Source of the DNA: UBA5109 sp963975155
Lineage (GTDB): Bacteria > Pseudomonadota > Gammaproteobacteria > Pseudomonadales > Pseudohongiellaceae
DNA length: 64,000 nt
Direction: 5' to 3'
NCBI GenBank assembly: GCA_963975155.1
Contig: CAXBFG010000002.1
Location: forward strand, 1 to 64,000
Shown here: positions 8,576-18,224 of the stretch, in pieces
How the letters are laid out: every line of letters begins with the position of its first letter
How positions within the stretch are numbered: position 1 is the first letter of the stretch
Program-made: the position numbers and the translations under genes
The notes under the pieces: generated by a model
What the model was told of the DNA's origin: nothing
The model's database searches: none
What the model saw: the letters and a program-made list of their open reading frames with translations, nothing else

Positions 8576-11500
8576 CTACGCAGTCAGATCTTGCAGGCTG
8601 TTTACTGAAATGTCACCACCGAAAACCAATGCATCACAAACTGCTTTTGCACTCGCCAGAGTAGTTGTGCAATAAACGCCATGACGCAGAGCTGTGCTTC
8701 GAATTGTTGCAGAATCGGCAATCGCCTGCCTGCCTTCAGTAGTGTTCACGATAAGGTCTATTTCATCATTTTTCAACATATCGACTATATGCGGTCGGCC
8801 TTCCATGACCTTGTTTACCTTTTCGACCGGTAAACCGGCATCCTCAATTACTTTCGCAGTCCCCTTTGTTGCCACCAGGCGAAAGCCCAGATTATGGAAA
8901 CTCAGGGCGACTTCAGGAAGTTCGGCTTTATCCGCTTCACGGACACTGATAAAAATCTTGCCACCTTTTTCGATATTCTGCTCACCAAGGCTTTGCGATT
9001 TATAGTAGGCCTCTGCAAAGGTGGAGCCTGTGCCCATCACTTCACCGGTTGATTTCATTTCCGGCCCGAGAATCGGGTCAACACCAGGGAATTTATTGAA
9101 GGGAAAGATCGCTTCTTTAACTGAATAGAAAGTCGGCACGATTTCCTCTGTGAAACCCAGTTCTTGCAGTGTTGCTCCTGCCATACATTTGGCAGCGATT
9201 TTGGCCAGTGAAACACCGATACACTTGGAAACAAATGGCACAGTCCTGGACGCTCGCGGATTTACTTCGATGATATAGACTTCACCATCCTGATAGGCCA
9301 ATTGAGCATTCATCAAGCCGATAACGCCCAGCTCTATGGCCATTTTTATGCATTGCTCCCGGATAATATTCTGTACATCCATTGGCAGGCTGTATGGTGG
9401 CAGGGAACAGGCCGAATCGCCGGAATGCACACCAGCCTGTTCAATATGCTGCATGATGGAACCCACCACAACCTGCTTACCATCGCTAACGACATCCACA
9501 TCCATTTCAATAGCCGAATTCAGGTAGTAATCCAGCAGTACCGGACTTTCATGAGATACCTGCACTGCTTCCTTGATGTAGCGCTGTAATTCCACCTGGT
9601 TATAAACAATTTCCATGGCACGTCCACCCAGAACATAGGAAGGGCGAACCACCAATGGATAACCAATCTTGTCTGCTTCTTTCAAAGCCTGTTCCAGACT
9701 TCTGACCGTTGCATTGGGAGGTTGCTTCAAATTCAGTTTCTGAATCATGTGCTGAAAACGTTCACGGTCTTCGGCACGATCAATAGCATCAGCCGGGGTG
9801 CCAATAATGGGGACTCCCAGTTTTTCCAGACTGGTAACCAGTTTCAACGGGGTTTGCCCGCCAAACTGAACAATAACCCCCTTCGGCTTTTCGATGTGAA
9901 CAATTTCCAGCACATCTTCCAGGGTTATGGGTTCAAAATAAAGTCGATCAGAAATGTTGTAGTCAGTCGATACGGTTTCAGGATTGCAGTTAACCATGAT
10001 GGCTTCGAAACCCATTTCCCGCATCGCCAGAGCTGCATGGACGCAACAGTAATCAAATTCTATGCCCTGCCCGATTCGATTCGGGCCGCCACCCAGCACA
10101 ATAATTTTTTCACGATCACTCACATCTGCTTCGCATTCCTCTTCATAACAGGAATACATATAGGCAGTAGTAGATCGAAATTCAGCGGCACAGGTATCTA
10201 CTCGCTTATAAACAGGACGAATATCCAACTCATATCTTTTGTTGCGAACGACTTCTTCTCTTACATGTAAAATGTCGGCCAGACGCTGATCGGAAAAACC
10301 TTTGCGTTTGAGTCTATAAAGGTAATCCCGCTGAATGTCCTCAATGTTGAGTTCAGCCAGTTTTAATTCTTCCAACACAATGTCTTCGATCTGAATCAAA
10401 AACCATCGATCAATGGCTGTGTATTCAAACAGATCTTCAACTGTCATCCCACGCCTGAAGGCATCAGCAACATATCGAATACGATCACAACCGGCATCTT
10501 TTAATTCGCGCAGTAAAATCTTGTCGGCATCACTGGATTCAATATCAAGTACCGGATCAAAACCGCTGATGCCAATCTCCAGACCACGCAGTGCTTTTTG
10601 CATGGACTCCTGAAAAGTTCGGCCTATCGCCATCACTTCCCCGACGGATTTCATCTGTGTAGTTAACCGATCGGGAGCCTGCGGAAACTTTTCGAAGGTA
10701 AAACGCGGAATTTTTGTTACCACGTAATCTATTGTCGGTTCAAAAGAAGCAGGAGTTACCCCGCCTGTTATTTCATTGCGCAATTCATCCAGAGTAAAAC
10801 CCACTGCAAGTTTTGCGGCTACCCGTGCGATCGGAAAACCGGTCGCTTTTGAGGCCAGCGCAGATGATCGCGATACCCGCGGGTTCATTTCAATAACAAC
10901 CAGACGGCCATCTTCAGGGTTGATCGCAAACTGTACATTCGATCCGCCGGTCTCAACACCTATTTCACGCAGTATCGCAATCGCTGCATTACGCAGTATC
11001 TGGTACTCTTTATCAGTTAAAGTCTGTGCCGGCGCAACCGTGATTGAATCCCCGGTGTGTATACCCATCGGGTCAAGATTTTCGATACTGCAGACTATGA
11101 TGCAGTTGTCGTTTTTGTCACGCACCACTTCCAGCTCATATTCTTTCCAGCCGATCAGTGATTCATCTATAAGCAGCTCATTGGTTGGACTCAGATCCAG
11201 TCCGCGTTTGCAGATTTCCTCGAATTCTTCCTTGTTATAGGCGATTCCGCCGCCACTGCCACCCATGGTAAAAGATGGTCGTATAATGCAGGGGAAACCC
11301 AGTTCTTTCTGGGCACTCAGGGCTTCTTCCAGATTATGTGCCATGATGTGTTTCGGCGTTTCCAGACCGATGGCAACCATCGCATCATCAAACAGTTCGC
11401 GGTCCTCAGCCTTATCAATGGCATGTTTTTTGGCGCCGATTAATTCAACATTGTATTTTGCCAGCACGCCATGCTTGTCCAGATCCAGTGCGCAGTTCAA

Positions 11501-11785
11501 TGCTGTTTGCCCACCCATGGTAGGCAAAATGGCATCAGGTCGTTCCTTGGCGATTATTTTTTCAAGTACCTTCCATTCCACCGGTTCAATGTAAGTCGCA
11601 TCCGCCATATCAGGATCAGTCATGATGGTTGCAGGATTCGAGTTCACCAGAATGATGCGATAACCTTCTTCCCGCAAAGCCTGACAGGCCTGAGCACCGG
11701 AATAATCAAACTCACAAGCCTGGCCAATGACTATCGGGCCAGCGCCGATGATTAGAATAGTATTGATGTCAGTACGTTTAGGCAT
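8576..11785 (-). CDS. carB: Carbamoyl-phosphate synthase large subunit
   Basis: CarB makes carbamoyl phosphate from bicarbonate, ammonia delivered by CarA, and two ATP, feeding arginine and pyrimidine synthesis. The 1069-residue protein is an internal duplication of two ATP-grasp units. The first starts IIIGAGPIVIGQ and the second VLGGGPNRIGQG near residue 560. MNPRVSRSS and VNPRASRT are matching metal-site motifs in each half. The last ~130 residues form the allosteric MGS-like domain. The carA stop and carB start are 1 nt apart. Confidence 0.98.
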   Translation of the reverse strand: MPKRTDINTILIIGAGPIVIGQACEFDYSGAQACQALREEGYRIILVNSNPATIMTDPDMADATYIEPVEWKVLEKIIAKERPDAILPTMGGQTALNCALDLDKHGVLAKYNVELIGAKKHAIDKAEDRELFDDAMVAIGLETPKHIMAHNLEEALSAQKELGFPCIIRPSFTMGGSGGGIAYNKEEFEEICKRGLDLSPTNELLIDESLIGWKEYELEVVRDKNDNCIIVCSIENLDPMGIHTGDSITVAPAQTLTDKEYQILRNAAIAILREIGVETGGSNVQFAINPEDGRLVVIEMNPRVSRSSALASKATGFPIARVAAKLAVGFTLDELRNEITGGVTPASFEPTIDYVVTKIPRFTFEKFPQAPDRLTTQMKSVGEVMAIGRTFQESMQKALRGLEIGISGFDPVLDIESSDADKILLRELKDAGCDRIRYVADAFRRGMTVEDLFEYTAIDRWFLIQIEDIVLEELKLAELNIEDIQRDYLYRLKRKGFSDQRLADILHVREEVVRNKRYELDIRPVYKRVDTCAAEFRSTTAYMYSCYEEECEADVSDREKIIVLGGGPNRIGQGIEFDYCCVHAALAMREMGFEAIMVNCNPETVSTDYNISDRLYFEPITLEDVLEIVHIEKPKGVIVQFGGQTPLKLVTSLEKLGVPIIGTPADAIDRAEDRERFQHMIQKLNLKQPPNATVRSLEQALKEADKIGYPLVVRPSYVLGGRAMEIVYNQVELQRYIKEAVQVSHESPVLLDYYLNSAIEMDVDVVSDGKQVVVGSIMQHIEQAGVHSGDSACSLPPYSLPMDVQNIIREQCIKMAIELGVIGLMNAQLAYQDGEVYIIEVNPRASRTVPFVSKCIGVSLAKIAAKCMAGATLQELGFTEEIVPTFYSVKEAIFPFNKFPGVDPILGPEMKSTGEVMGTGSTFAEAYYKSQSLGEQNIEKGGKIFISVREADKAELPEVALSFHNLGFRLVATKGTAKVIEDAGLPVEKVNKVMEGRPHIVDMLKNDEIDLIVNTTEGRQAIADSATIRSTALRHGVYCTTTLASAKAVCDALVFGGDISVNSLQDLTA

Positions 11786-11786
11786 T

Positions 11787-12959
11787 TTATGTGCTGCTGT
11801 TTTTCCTGTTATTCATTAACTCAATAAAATGATCGAATATCGGAGCAATATCGTGTGGGCCTGGACTGGCTTCCGGGTGTCCCTGAAAACCAAAAGCCGC
11901 TTTATCGGTTCTGTGTATACCTTGCAGTGATCCGTCAAATAATGAAAGGTGGGTAACTTTTAAATTGTCAGGCAGGTTTTCCTGATTAACGGCAAAACCA
12001 TGATTTTGACTGGTGATAAAAACAGTTCCCAGCTCCAGATTCTGCACCGGATGATTCGCGCCATGATGGCCCAGCTTCATATGGGCAGTTTCCGCCCCGC
12101 TGGCCAGTGCCAACAATTGATGTCCCAGACATATCCCGAATACCGGCGTATCCGTTTCCAAAATAGTTTTTATGGCCGCAATCGCGTAATCACAGGGTTC
12201 AGGATCACCAGGACCATTGGATAAAAATACGCCATCCGGATTCATGGCAAGCACGTCACTGGCGGGTGTGGTGGCGGGGACAACGCTAACCTTGCAGGCC
12301 CTGTCCCTTAACATACGGAGAATATTGCGCTTAACACCATAATCGTAAGCGACGACGTGATATTTGCTTGCAGGTAACTCACGATCATAGCCGGAACCCA
12401 GTTGCCAGGTTCCTTCAGTCCATTCATAGGCTTCAGTGCAGCTGACTTCTTTGGCGAGATCCATGCCCACCAAACCTGGAAAATCCTTCGCTGCCTTTAG
12501 AGCCTTCGCTTTAGCCGACTCGATATCCTTATCAACATCAGCGCCAGCCATCACGCAGCCATTCATTGCGCCCTTGTCGCGCAGTATGCGCGTCAGACGT
12601 CGCGTATCTATTTCAGCAATGGCAACCACGTTACGAGCTTGCAGATACTCATCGAGATTTTGTTCATTGCGAAAATTACTCGCCAATAAAGGCAGATTGC
12701 GAATAACCAGACCTGCTGCCCAGACGCCTGCAGATTCTTCATCTTCTGCATTAGTACCGGTATTGCCTATGTGCGGATAGGTTAATGTAACAATTTGTCT
12801 GGCATAAGATGGATCAGTCAGGATTTCCTGATATCCGCTCATGGAGGTATTAAAAACCACCTCCCCTACCGACATCCCTTTGGCACCAATGGCTGTGCCC
12901 TGAAACACCGATCCGTCTTCAAGTACCAATATTGCTGATTTGTAGGTGCTCGCAGGCAA
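11787..12959 (-). CDS. carA: Carbamoyl-phosphate synthase small subunit
   Basis: CarA is the glutamine amidotransferase subunit that supplies ammonia to CarB through a tunnel. The 390 residues comprise the N-terminal CPSase domain (LVLEDGSVFQG; FNTSMSGYQEILTDPSY) and a class I glutaminase. The nucleophile Cys is in GICLGHQLLALA and the partner residues are in HPEASPG. It is transcribed with carB. The usual upstream neighbour dapB is about 5 kb away here, separated by an inserted gene cluster and a terminator. Confidence 0.98.
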   Translation of the reverse strand: MPASTYKSAILVLEDGSVFQGTAIGAKGMSVGEVVFNTSMSGYQEILTDPSYARQIVTLTYPHIGNTGTNAEDEESAGVWAAGLVIRNLPLLASNFRNEQNLDEYLQARNVVAIAEIDTRRLTRILRDKGAMNGCVMAGADVDKDIESAKAKALKAAKDFPGLVGMDLAKEVSCTEAYEWTEGTWQLGSGYDRELPASKYHVVAYDYGVKRNILRMLRDRACKVSVVPATTPASDVLAMNPDGVFLSNGPGDPEPCDYAIAAIKTILETDTPVFGICLGHQLLALASGAETAHMKLGHHGANHPVQNLELGTVFITSQNHGFAVNQENLPDNLKVTHLSLFDGSLQGIHRTDKAAFGFQGHPEASPGPHDIAPIFDHFIELMNNRKNSST

Positions 12960-13272
12960 AATAAACTTCCTCAGTTTATTGCTGGTTAAACAATCGTATT
13001 AGGGAGAGCTGAGCCTGAGACAGGTTAACATTTGCTCTGACAGCATTTAAAAAAAAGCGGAAAGAGCTAATGCGCTTCCCGCTTTTATTCAAAATTTTGT
13101 CAATTCAGGACCACTCATCTTGAGCGAACATTCTACGAAAAAGTGACTCCCAATGTCCAGAGCAAAAGTCCTCTAAGTGCATTTCTTTTCTGAAAGGCGC
13201 GCCTGACAACTAACACACTCATGAAAGAAGTGAAGAAAACTGCATCGATCAGAGCAGAAAATTTTTAATCAC
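12960..13272. other. 313-bp intergenic region upstream of carA
   Basis: No gene is visible. The stretch holds the terminator at 13053-13087 for the inserted cluster upstream. About 90 bp of leader precede carA and must carry the carAB promoter; I could not identify convincing -35/-10 elements or a PurR/ArgR-type operator with confidence. Confidence 0.5.
13053..13087 (-). terminator. Intrinsic terminator after the DMT-transporter cluster
   Basis: The hairpin has a 12-position stem with one mismatch (AAAAGCGGAAAG opposite CTTCCCGCTTTT) and a 10-nt loop. On the minus strand it is followed by an eight-T run. It lies downstream of the EamA gene and upstream of carA, so it separates the inserted cluster from carAB. 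Confidence 0.75.
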
Positions 13273-14121
13273 TCACTCGATTATTTTTAATCTGGGCTGA
13301 CGCGTGGTTAAAAACACGCCCATGAGAATTAAAGCACCACCGAAGATCATCTTCACGGTCAGCGCTTCATCCAGGAAAATAGCACCCCATAAAATGCCAA
13401 ATACAGGAATCAGGTATGCCACTGAGACACTTTTGGTTACCCCCACCTGACTCAAGAGGTGAAAAAACATGATCAAGGCCATCGCTGTGCAAAATATACC
13501 CAGTGAAACAGCACTTATCCATGACAGCGTTGAAGGCAAGCTGTCCGGCCAAAACAGAATGCCAAAAGGCAGCATTAACAAGGCCGCGTAAAACTGGCTG
13601 CCGGTAGTCACTGTAATGGGTTTGAATCCATGTAAATAAAGATTTGTATAGCAACTGCCGTAGGCATAACTAATTGTTCCCAGTGTGGCGGCAAGCACCG
13701 GCACCCACATGGACCGATAATCGCCTCCTTCCGGTGACGCCAAAATAAAAACGCCGACAAAGCCCAGAACCAGACCGACTATTCCAATACCGCTGAGCTT
13801 TTCCTTAAGCCAGAACCAGGTGATGATTGCACTGTACATCGGTACAGTAGCATTTAGCAGGGAAGTGTTGCCGGCTGTCATTGATAACGAAACAATACTT
13901 AACAGGGTAAAAGGCAATGCCGAAGTGAAAGCACCCGCCCAAAGTAATTTCCCCCAATTGGCCCGTATCAACGGAAATTCCCGCCGATAAAAAATAATCG
14001 GCGTTAATATTAAAGCAGAAATGCAAAGCCGTAATGAAATCAGCGCCAGCGGCCCAAATTCCGGGCTGGCAATTCGAAGAAAAAGGAAGGAAGCACCCCA
14101 GACAGCCCCGAGTACCAACAA
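13273..14121 (-). CDS. DMT-superfamily (EamA) transporter
   Basis: This is an inner-membrane transporter of about ten helices with two EamA repeats. The first begins LGAVWGASFLFLRIASPEFGP and the second lies near residue 145 (VLAATLGTISYAYGS). The substrate cannot be told from sequence. No ATG is available: the reading frame opens after a TAA and the first standard start is TTG at 14121, which slightly clips the first helix. The true start could be a rarer codon a few residues upstream. It ends an operon-like minus-strand run that starts with the UDG-family gene. Confidence 0.85.
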   Translation of the reverse strand: MLVLGAVWGASFLFLRIASPEFGPLALISLRLCISALILTPIIFYRREFPLIRANWGKLLWAGAFTSALPFTLLSIVSLSMTAGNTSLLNATVPMYSAIITWFWLKEKLSGIGIVGLVLGFVGVFILASPEGGDYRSMWVPVLAATLGTISYAYGSCYTNLYLHGFKPITVTTGSQFYAALLMLPFGILFWPDSLPSTLSWISAVSLGIFCTAMALIMFFHLLSQVGVTKSVSVAYLIPVFGILWGAIFLDEALTVKMIFGGALILMGVFLTTRQPRLKIIE

Positions 14122-14173
14122 CTCAATATACTGAATTCCTTTAATGGCTGGCTTCCTTATTCTGAATTAATGC

Positions 14174-14944
14174 CTAAAGCGGATTGTTTTGAATTCTTTC
14201 AAGATCGGTCCACACCACTTCACGGTCTGTCGCAAGATCCCTGATAAAATATGCCTGCCCTTGCAGCTGAAAACTTATTGCTGACTGCATTGGGATGCCA
14301 TCATTCAGACTGAAGCGCAGCGAAAAATAACCATCATCAATTCTGGACAAAAAAAACGGCGTAAAAGCTTCCGCGACCCTGATTTGCAATTCCTTGATGT
14401 AAGCAGCATCGGTATCAAGTATCAGCATACCCTGCAGATTCGCATAAATTTTTTCGCGTCCCTCTTCGCTGGCTCTGAAACCCAGATACAGCAGCTCATT
14501 TTCCTGTCTCACTAAATGAATACTTCCCGGAATCAGCATCTCCAGAAAGCGATCCTGCTCATTACCTTCGTCTTCATCCTGCACCGGCCGCCGTTCATTA
14601 TTCTCCCTGCGCCGTAATGCCCTCTGACGGCGCTGCATATGCTCTTCGAGCCTTGCCCCGGAAGGAGGCAGGTCATTAATCGCTATTAAGCGTTCACTTT
14701 TCAGAAACGGCAGACTGGTGTTCCTGCGTATCGTACGGGTTTCCTGGTCCAGCTTGTCATCAACGGTGTAGGTAAAAGCCCAGTTACCGTCATAGATATT
14801 TTCAATTTTATAGACGTATTCCGAAATCAGCCGATAATAATCATGATGATCATATTCTGAAAAATCCTGTGATAATGAAGGCTGACTGAGTGTTATCAGC
14901 ACACAGGAAATGATGAAAGTTTTGCCGCTAAGATACTTTTGCAT
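14174..14944 (-). CDS. Secreted protein of unknown function
   Basis: I do not recognise this 256-residue protein. Residues 1-25 form a signal peptide (hydrophobic FIISCVLITLSQPSLSQ). The mature part contains an Arg/Glu-rich low-complexity stretch (about 103-130: HMQRRQRALRRRENNERR) and ends with beta-rich sequence (GYFSLRFSLNDG). The pattern of a periplasmic protein reporting a numeric assay-like fold resembles CpcT/CpeT-type beta barrels only superficially, and I do not assign it to that family. It lies between the rhodanese gene and the DMT transporter. Confidence 0.7.
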   Translation of the reverse strand: MQKYLSGKTFIISCVLITLSQPSLSQDFSEYDHHDYYRLISEYVYKIENIYDGNWAFTYTVDDKLDQETRTIRRNTSLPFLKSERLIAINDLPPSGARLEEHMQRRQRALRRRENNERRPVQDEDEGNEQDRFLEMLIPGSIHLVRQENELLYLGFRASEEGREKIYANLQGMLILDTDAAYIKELQIRVAEAFTPFFLSRIDDGYFSLRFSLNDGIPMQSAISFQLQGQAYFIRDLATDREVVWTDLERIQNNPL

Positions 14945-15018
14945 TGTAGTAGTTGCTGTTTTTTGTCAGCGTTTGAGCACTTTATTGGTTAGTTTTACGT
15001 TAGTTCTTTGTGTGTTGT

Positions 15019-15858
15019 CTATTCAGTATTTTTTGCTACAGGGCGACTCGGGTTCGTAATCCACTCACTCCAGGAGCCAGCGTAAAGTGCCGGCTCTTTC
15101 ATACCAGCTACACGCATGGCGAGTATATTATGTGCCGCCGTTATACCTGAGCCACAATAACAGACCACATCATTTCCAGTCTTATCTGCCACAGTGAATT
15201 TATCTTTTAGCTCGGTGACGGATTTAAAATGTCCTGCAGCATCCAGATTGTCACTCATGGGTGAGCAGATTGCACCAGGAATATGACCAGCGACAGGGTC
15301 TATCGGTTCCACTTCTCCGTTAAAGCGTTTTCTATCTCGGGCATCCAACAGTAACTGTTTGCTGCCATCGATATCTTCGACATCAATAGTTCTGCTCAAG
15401 GGTTTAAGTGCGGCGTAATCATAATCCGAAACTGCTCTGTCTTCGGCGGCCAAACTTGAACTCTCTCCTCCTGCATCCAGCCAGGCCTGCCAGCCGCCGT
15501 CCAGTACCGCCGTATTGTCATGCCCGATCCAGCGTAGCAGCCACCACATTCTGGCAGCAAAGGCCCCACCGGCATCATCATACGCAACAACGCTGACTTC
15601 AGGACTGATACCCCATTGCTTTACCTGGTTAATCCAGCTATCCCGGTCTGGCAGGGGATGCCTGCCGGTAAGACCCGGAATATGCGGACTGCTGAGTTGC
15701 AGGTTTAAATCCACATGACGGGCACCGGGGATATGACCTTCTAGCCAGGCTAATTTGCCAGCCTGCGGATCCATAAGGTTGGCCCGGCAATCAAACAGCA
15801 GGACAGATTTTTCCTGCTCCAGTTTTATTAAATCACTGACACTGATCAGATCTTTCAT
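15019..15858 (-). CDS. Two-domain sulfurtransferase (3-mercaptopyruvate sulfurtransferase-like)
   Basis: The 279-residue enzyme has two rhodanese domains. The first, inactive domain contains LLFDCRANLMDP and the GHIPGARHVDLN element. The second carries the active-site cysteine in VVCYCGSGITA near residue 240. A CGSG(I/V)TA loop is the signature of 3-mercaptopyruvate sulfurtransferases (SseA type) rather than thiosulfate sulfurtransferases. It overlaps the cystine-type symporter gene by one base (TAATG), so the two are translationally coupled, consistent with a role in cysteine/sulfur metabolism. Confidence 0.88.
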   Translation of the reverse strand: MKDLISVSDLIKLEQEKSVLLFDCRANLMDPQAGKLAWLEGHIPGARHVDLNLQLSSPHIPGLTGRHPLPDRDSWINQVKQWGISPEVSVVAYDDAGGAFAARMWWLLRWIGHDNTAVLDGGWQAWLDAGGESSSLAAEDRAVSDYDYAALKPLSRTIDVEDIDGSKQLLLDARDRKRFNGEVEPIDPVAGHIPGAICSPMSDNLDAAGHFKSVTELKDKFTVADKTGNDVVCYCGSGITAAHNILAMRVAGMKEPALYAGSWSEWITNPSRPVAKNTE

Positions 15859-17237
15859 TATTCCGTTTCCCTGCCTGTTTGAAAGGACTGCAAATCCGCT
15901 GGCCTGAGTAAGCGAGAACTTATCGTTCCGGCTATCATTGAACCATTGACGTTCAATGCCGTGCGCGCCATATCGATCAAGGGTTCGATTGAAATTAACA
16001 GGGCCACCAATACTACCGGAAAGCCCAGCGCCGGCAACACGATCAAGGCAGCAAACGTGGCACCACCACCAACCCCGGCAACACCGAGTGAACTGATTGT
16101 AACAATGATAATCAAGCTAATAATAAAACTTAGACTGGCCGGGTCAACTCCCATACTTGGTGCCGTCATAACGGCCAGCATAGCGGGATAGATTCCCGCA
16201 CAGCCATTTTGACCGATTGTTGCTCCGATACTGGCTGAAAAGTTGGCAACGGCCGGAGAATTCCCGAGTTCATCAATTTGCGTCTCAACATTCAGGGGAA
16301 TGGTCGCCGCAGAACTTCTTGAGGTAAAAGCAAAAGTCAGTACCGGGACAACCTTTTTAAAATAACTCACGGGATTTACCTTAACCAAGGCCAGTAGTCC
16401 GCCGTGAATAATAAACATCAGCAATATTGCCAGGTACGAAGCCAGAATAAAATTCAATAAATCGACAACATCACCAAGATCTGAGCCTGCGGCCACATTA
16501 AACATTAAGGCCAACACGCCATAGGGTGTAAAACCAATGACCATGCGCACGAGTTTCAATACCAGCGTCTGGGATACTTCCACAAAATGACGAAAAGCAA
16601 GTCCCTTGTCTTTATCGGGGCCATCAGCATCGTTAGTCAATTGCAGACCGGCAACGCCCAGAAAAACGGCAAAGATCACCACCGCAATGATAGAGGTATC
16701 TCGCATGCCTGCCAGATCGCTGAAAATATTTTGTGGTAAAAAAGTACTGATCAGATCAGGAAAACTCAAAGAGCTCAGTCCGGCCTGACGATCCAGCAGG
16801 ACCTGTTCCCGTGCCAACTCTCTGGCGCCCTGGGTCAAACCCTCAGCACTTAATCCAAACACAAGGCTGATAATGATGCCGACAATAGCCGCCAGCATGG
16901 TAGTGAAAAGCAGTATGCCGATCACCGATAGGCTGATTTTTCCAAGACTGGCAAGATCGTTTAATTTGATCACTGCAGCCAGAATAGACACCAGTATCAG
17001 AGGCATAACAATCATCTGCAAGAGGCTGACGTATGCACTGCCAAGCAGATTACTCCACTCAAGCGTGGCCGGAATGACTTCCGGTGAAGACTGATAAAAA
17101 AGCTGATGCAGCAAGCCAAAGACGAAGCCTGTGATCAGTGCAGTAAAAACCCGCTGACTTAAGGAGAAACCCTTCGCCTTCATAGTGCTTAAGGCATAGA
17201 TTAATGCCGCGAAGAGTATAAGATTAATCAGAATCAT
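15858..17237 (-). CDS. Dicarboxylate/amino acid:cation symporter, L-cystine (TcyP) type
   Basis: This 459-residue membrane protein belongs to the DAACS (GltP/SdcS) family. Conserved elements are LLQMIVMPLILVSI near residue 75, the serine-rich hairpin TFAFTSRSSAATIPLN near 305 and IGQNGCAGIYPAMLAV. The first ~50 residues and overall length resemble L-cystine symporters of the TcyP/YdjN group. Coupling to a 3-mercaptopyruvate sulfurtransferase gene supports cystine as the substrate, but this is inferred. Confidence 0.82.
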   Translation of the reverse strand: MILINLILFAALIYALSTMKAKGFSLSQRVFTALITGFVFGLLHQLFYQSSPEVIPATLEWSNLLGSAYVSLLQMIVMPLILVSILAAVIKLNDLASLGKISLSVIGILLFTTMLAAIVGIIISLVFGLSAEGLTQGARELAREQVLLDRQAGLSSLSFPDLISTFLPQNIFSDLAGMRDTSIIAVVIFAVFLGVAGLQLTNDADGPDKDKGLAFRHFVEVSQTLVLKLVRMVIGFTPYGVLALMFNVAAGSDLGDVVDLLNFILASYLAILLMFIIHGGLLALVKVNPVSYFKKVVPVLTFAFTSRSSAATIPLNVETQIDELGNSPAVANFSASIGATIGQNGCAGIYPAMLAVMTAPSMGVDPASLSFIISLIIIVTISSLGVAGVGGGATFAALIVLPALGFPVVLVALLISIEPLIDMARTALNVNGSMIAGTISSRLLRPADLQSFQTGRETE

Positions 17238-17336
17238 CAGATTTTTTTCCCCGCCTTTACCAAGAAATTATTACGCTTCAGGTCTATCTTAATTGTTAAT
17301 CTGTCACTGCTATTTCATTTCCAACCCGCACCAAAA

Positions 17337-17972
17337 CTACTTTCCCGCATTTCCCGCACCAACCTTTATCTGCCCCGATGGAAAAGCTTTGTGTTCGTTT
17401 ATCAGTTGCAGGGCCTTCCTTAACAATCCTAGACCAGGCTCTGCCCGATGCCAGGTGGATAAGCCGGAGGGATGTGGCAGAGGAATAAAATCAAACTGAC
17501 AGCCGGACTTTTCAAGACTGAATGATTGCCCGACCACGTCTACCAGCTTATTAAACGTCAGAAATTGTTGTATTGCCAACTTCCCAACCGCGATAACCAG
17601 CTCCGGCTGCAGAATTGTGAAATCATCCTTAAGCCAGGCACTGCAATTCGCGATTTCTGACTTATCAGGAACCCGGTCTCCCCCTTTCGGATTCTTGCCA
17701 GGGTAGCAACGGCACACCGCCGTCATATAAACAGCCTGCCGAAAGGCGGCTTCATCGAGACCCGTATGTTCTTCAAACCAGCCAAACAGGGTTTTACCTG
17801 CGGTCCAGGCGAAAGGTCTTTGCAAGAGCGGTTCCTTAATTCCGGGAGCCTGTCCTACCAGTATTACTTTGCTGACCACAGGTCCGCAGCTAATGACCGG
17901 CTTATGCATCTGCGGGCACTTGGTGCATTGCCGTAAGGCATCGATATGTTGAACCAATAGTTGTTTTTGCAT
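17337..17972 (-). CDS. Uracil-DNA glycosylase family protein
   Basis: The family excises uracil or related lesions from DNA. I start at the ATG at 17972 (212 residues, MQKQLLVQHIDALRQC) because the 33-residue extension available upstream has no family resemblance. A Cys pair (CTKC) near the N-terminus fits the Fe-S-containing families 4/5. Motif A reads VGQAPGIKEP and the C-terminal motif is LPHPSGLSTW. These differ from the classic GEGPG and HPS-PA motifs, so the exact subfamily is uncertain. Confidence 0.82.
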   Translation of the reverse strand: MQKQLLVQHIDALRQCTKCPQMHKPVISCGPVVSKVILVGQAPGIKEPLLQRPFAWTAGKTLFGWFEEHTGLDEAAFRQAVYMTAVCRCYPGKNPKGGDRVPDKSEIANCSAWLKDDFTILQPELVIAVGKLAIQQFLTFNKLVDVVGQSFSLEKSGCQFDFIPLPHPSGLSTWHRAEPGLGLLRKALQLINEHKAFPSGQIKVGAGNAGK

Positions 17973-18196
17973 CTTACTTTGTATCAACGACTCCAGCCTG
18001 TATAGCTTACACAGGATTGAAAACCCTGTTGCAAACAGATCCTTTGCGCCTAAAACTTTTTCAGCTGGCAAGCAAAATGCAGTTCAAGTAATCCAATATT
18101 TGATTGAGTGCGTAAAGAGTTGTTGAGTGGAAACGTTGTAAAAGCTTTTTACAGCACTTGCTTCGATCATCCTTTCTCGGAAGCAAGTCTGCGCTT

Positions 18197-18224
18197 GCCC
18201 GTTAATTTATTAGCGGGCTTTTTT
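18197..18224 (+). terminator. Hairpin with T run, plus-strand orientation
   Basis: A 10-bp stem (GCCCGTTAAT/ATTAGCGGGC, one G-T pair) is followed by six T on the plus strand, overlapping the dapB stop. The flanking genes run on the minus strand, where the stem is not followed by T residues, so its use is unclear. It may block antisense transcription. Confidence 0.45.

Noticed and set aside
14174..14944. CpcT/CpeT chromophore lyase
   Set aside because: Some length and secondary-structure resemblance, but no phycobilisome context and no motif that I could match.
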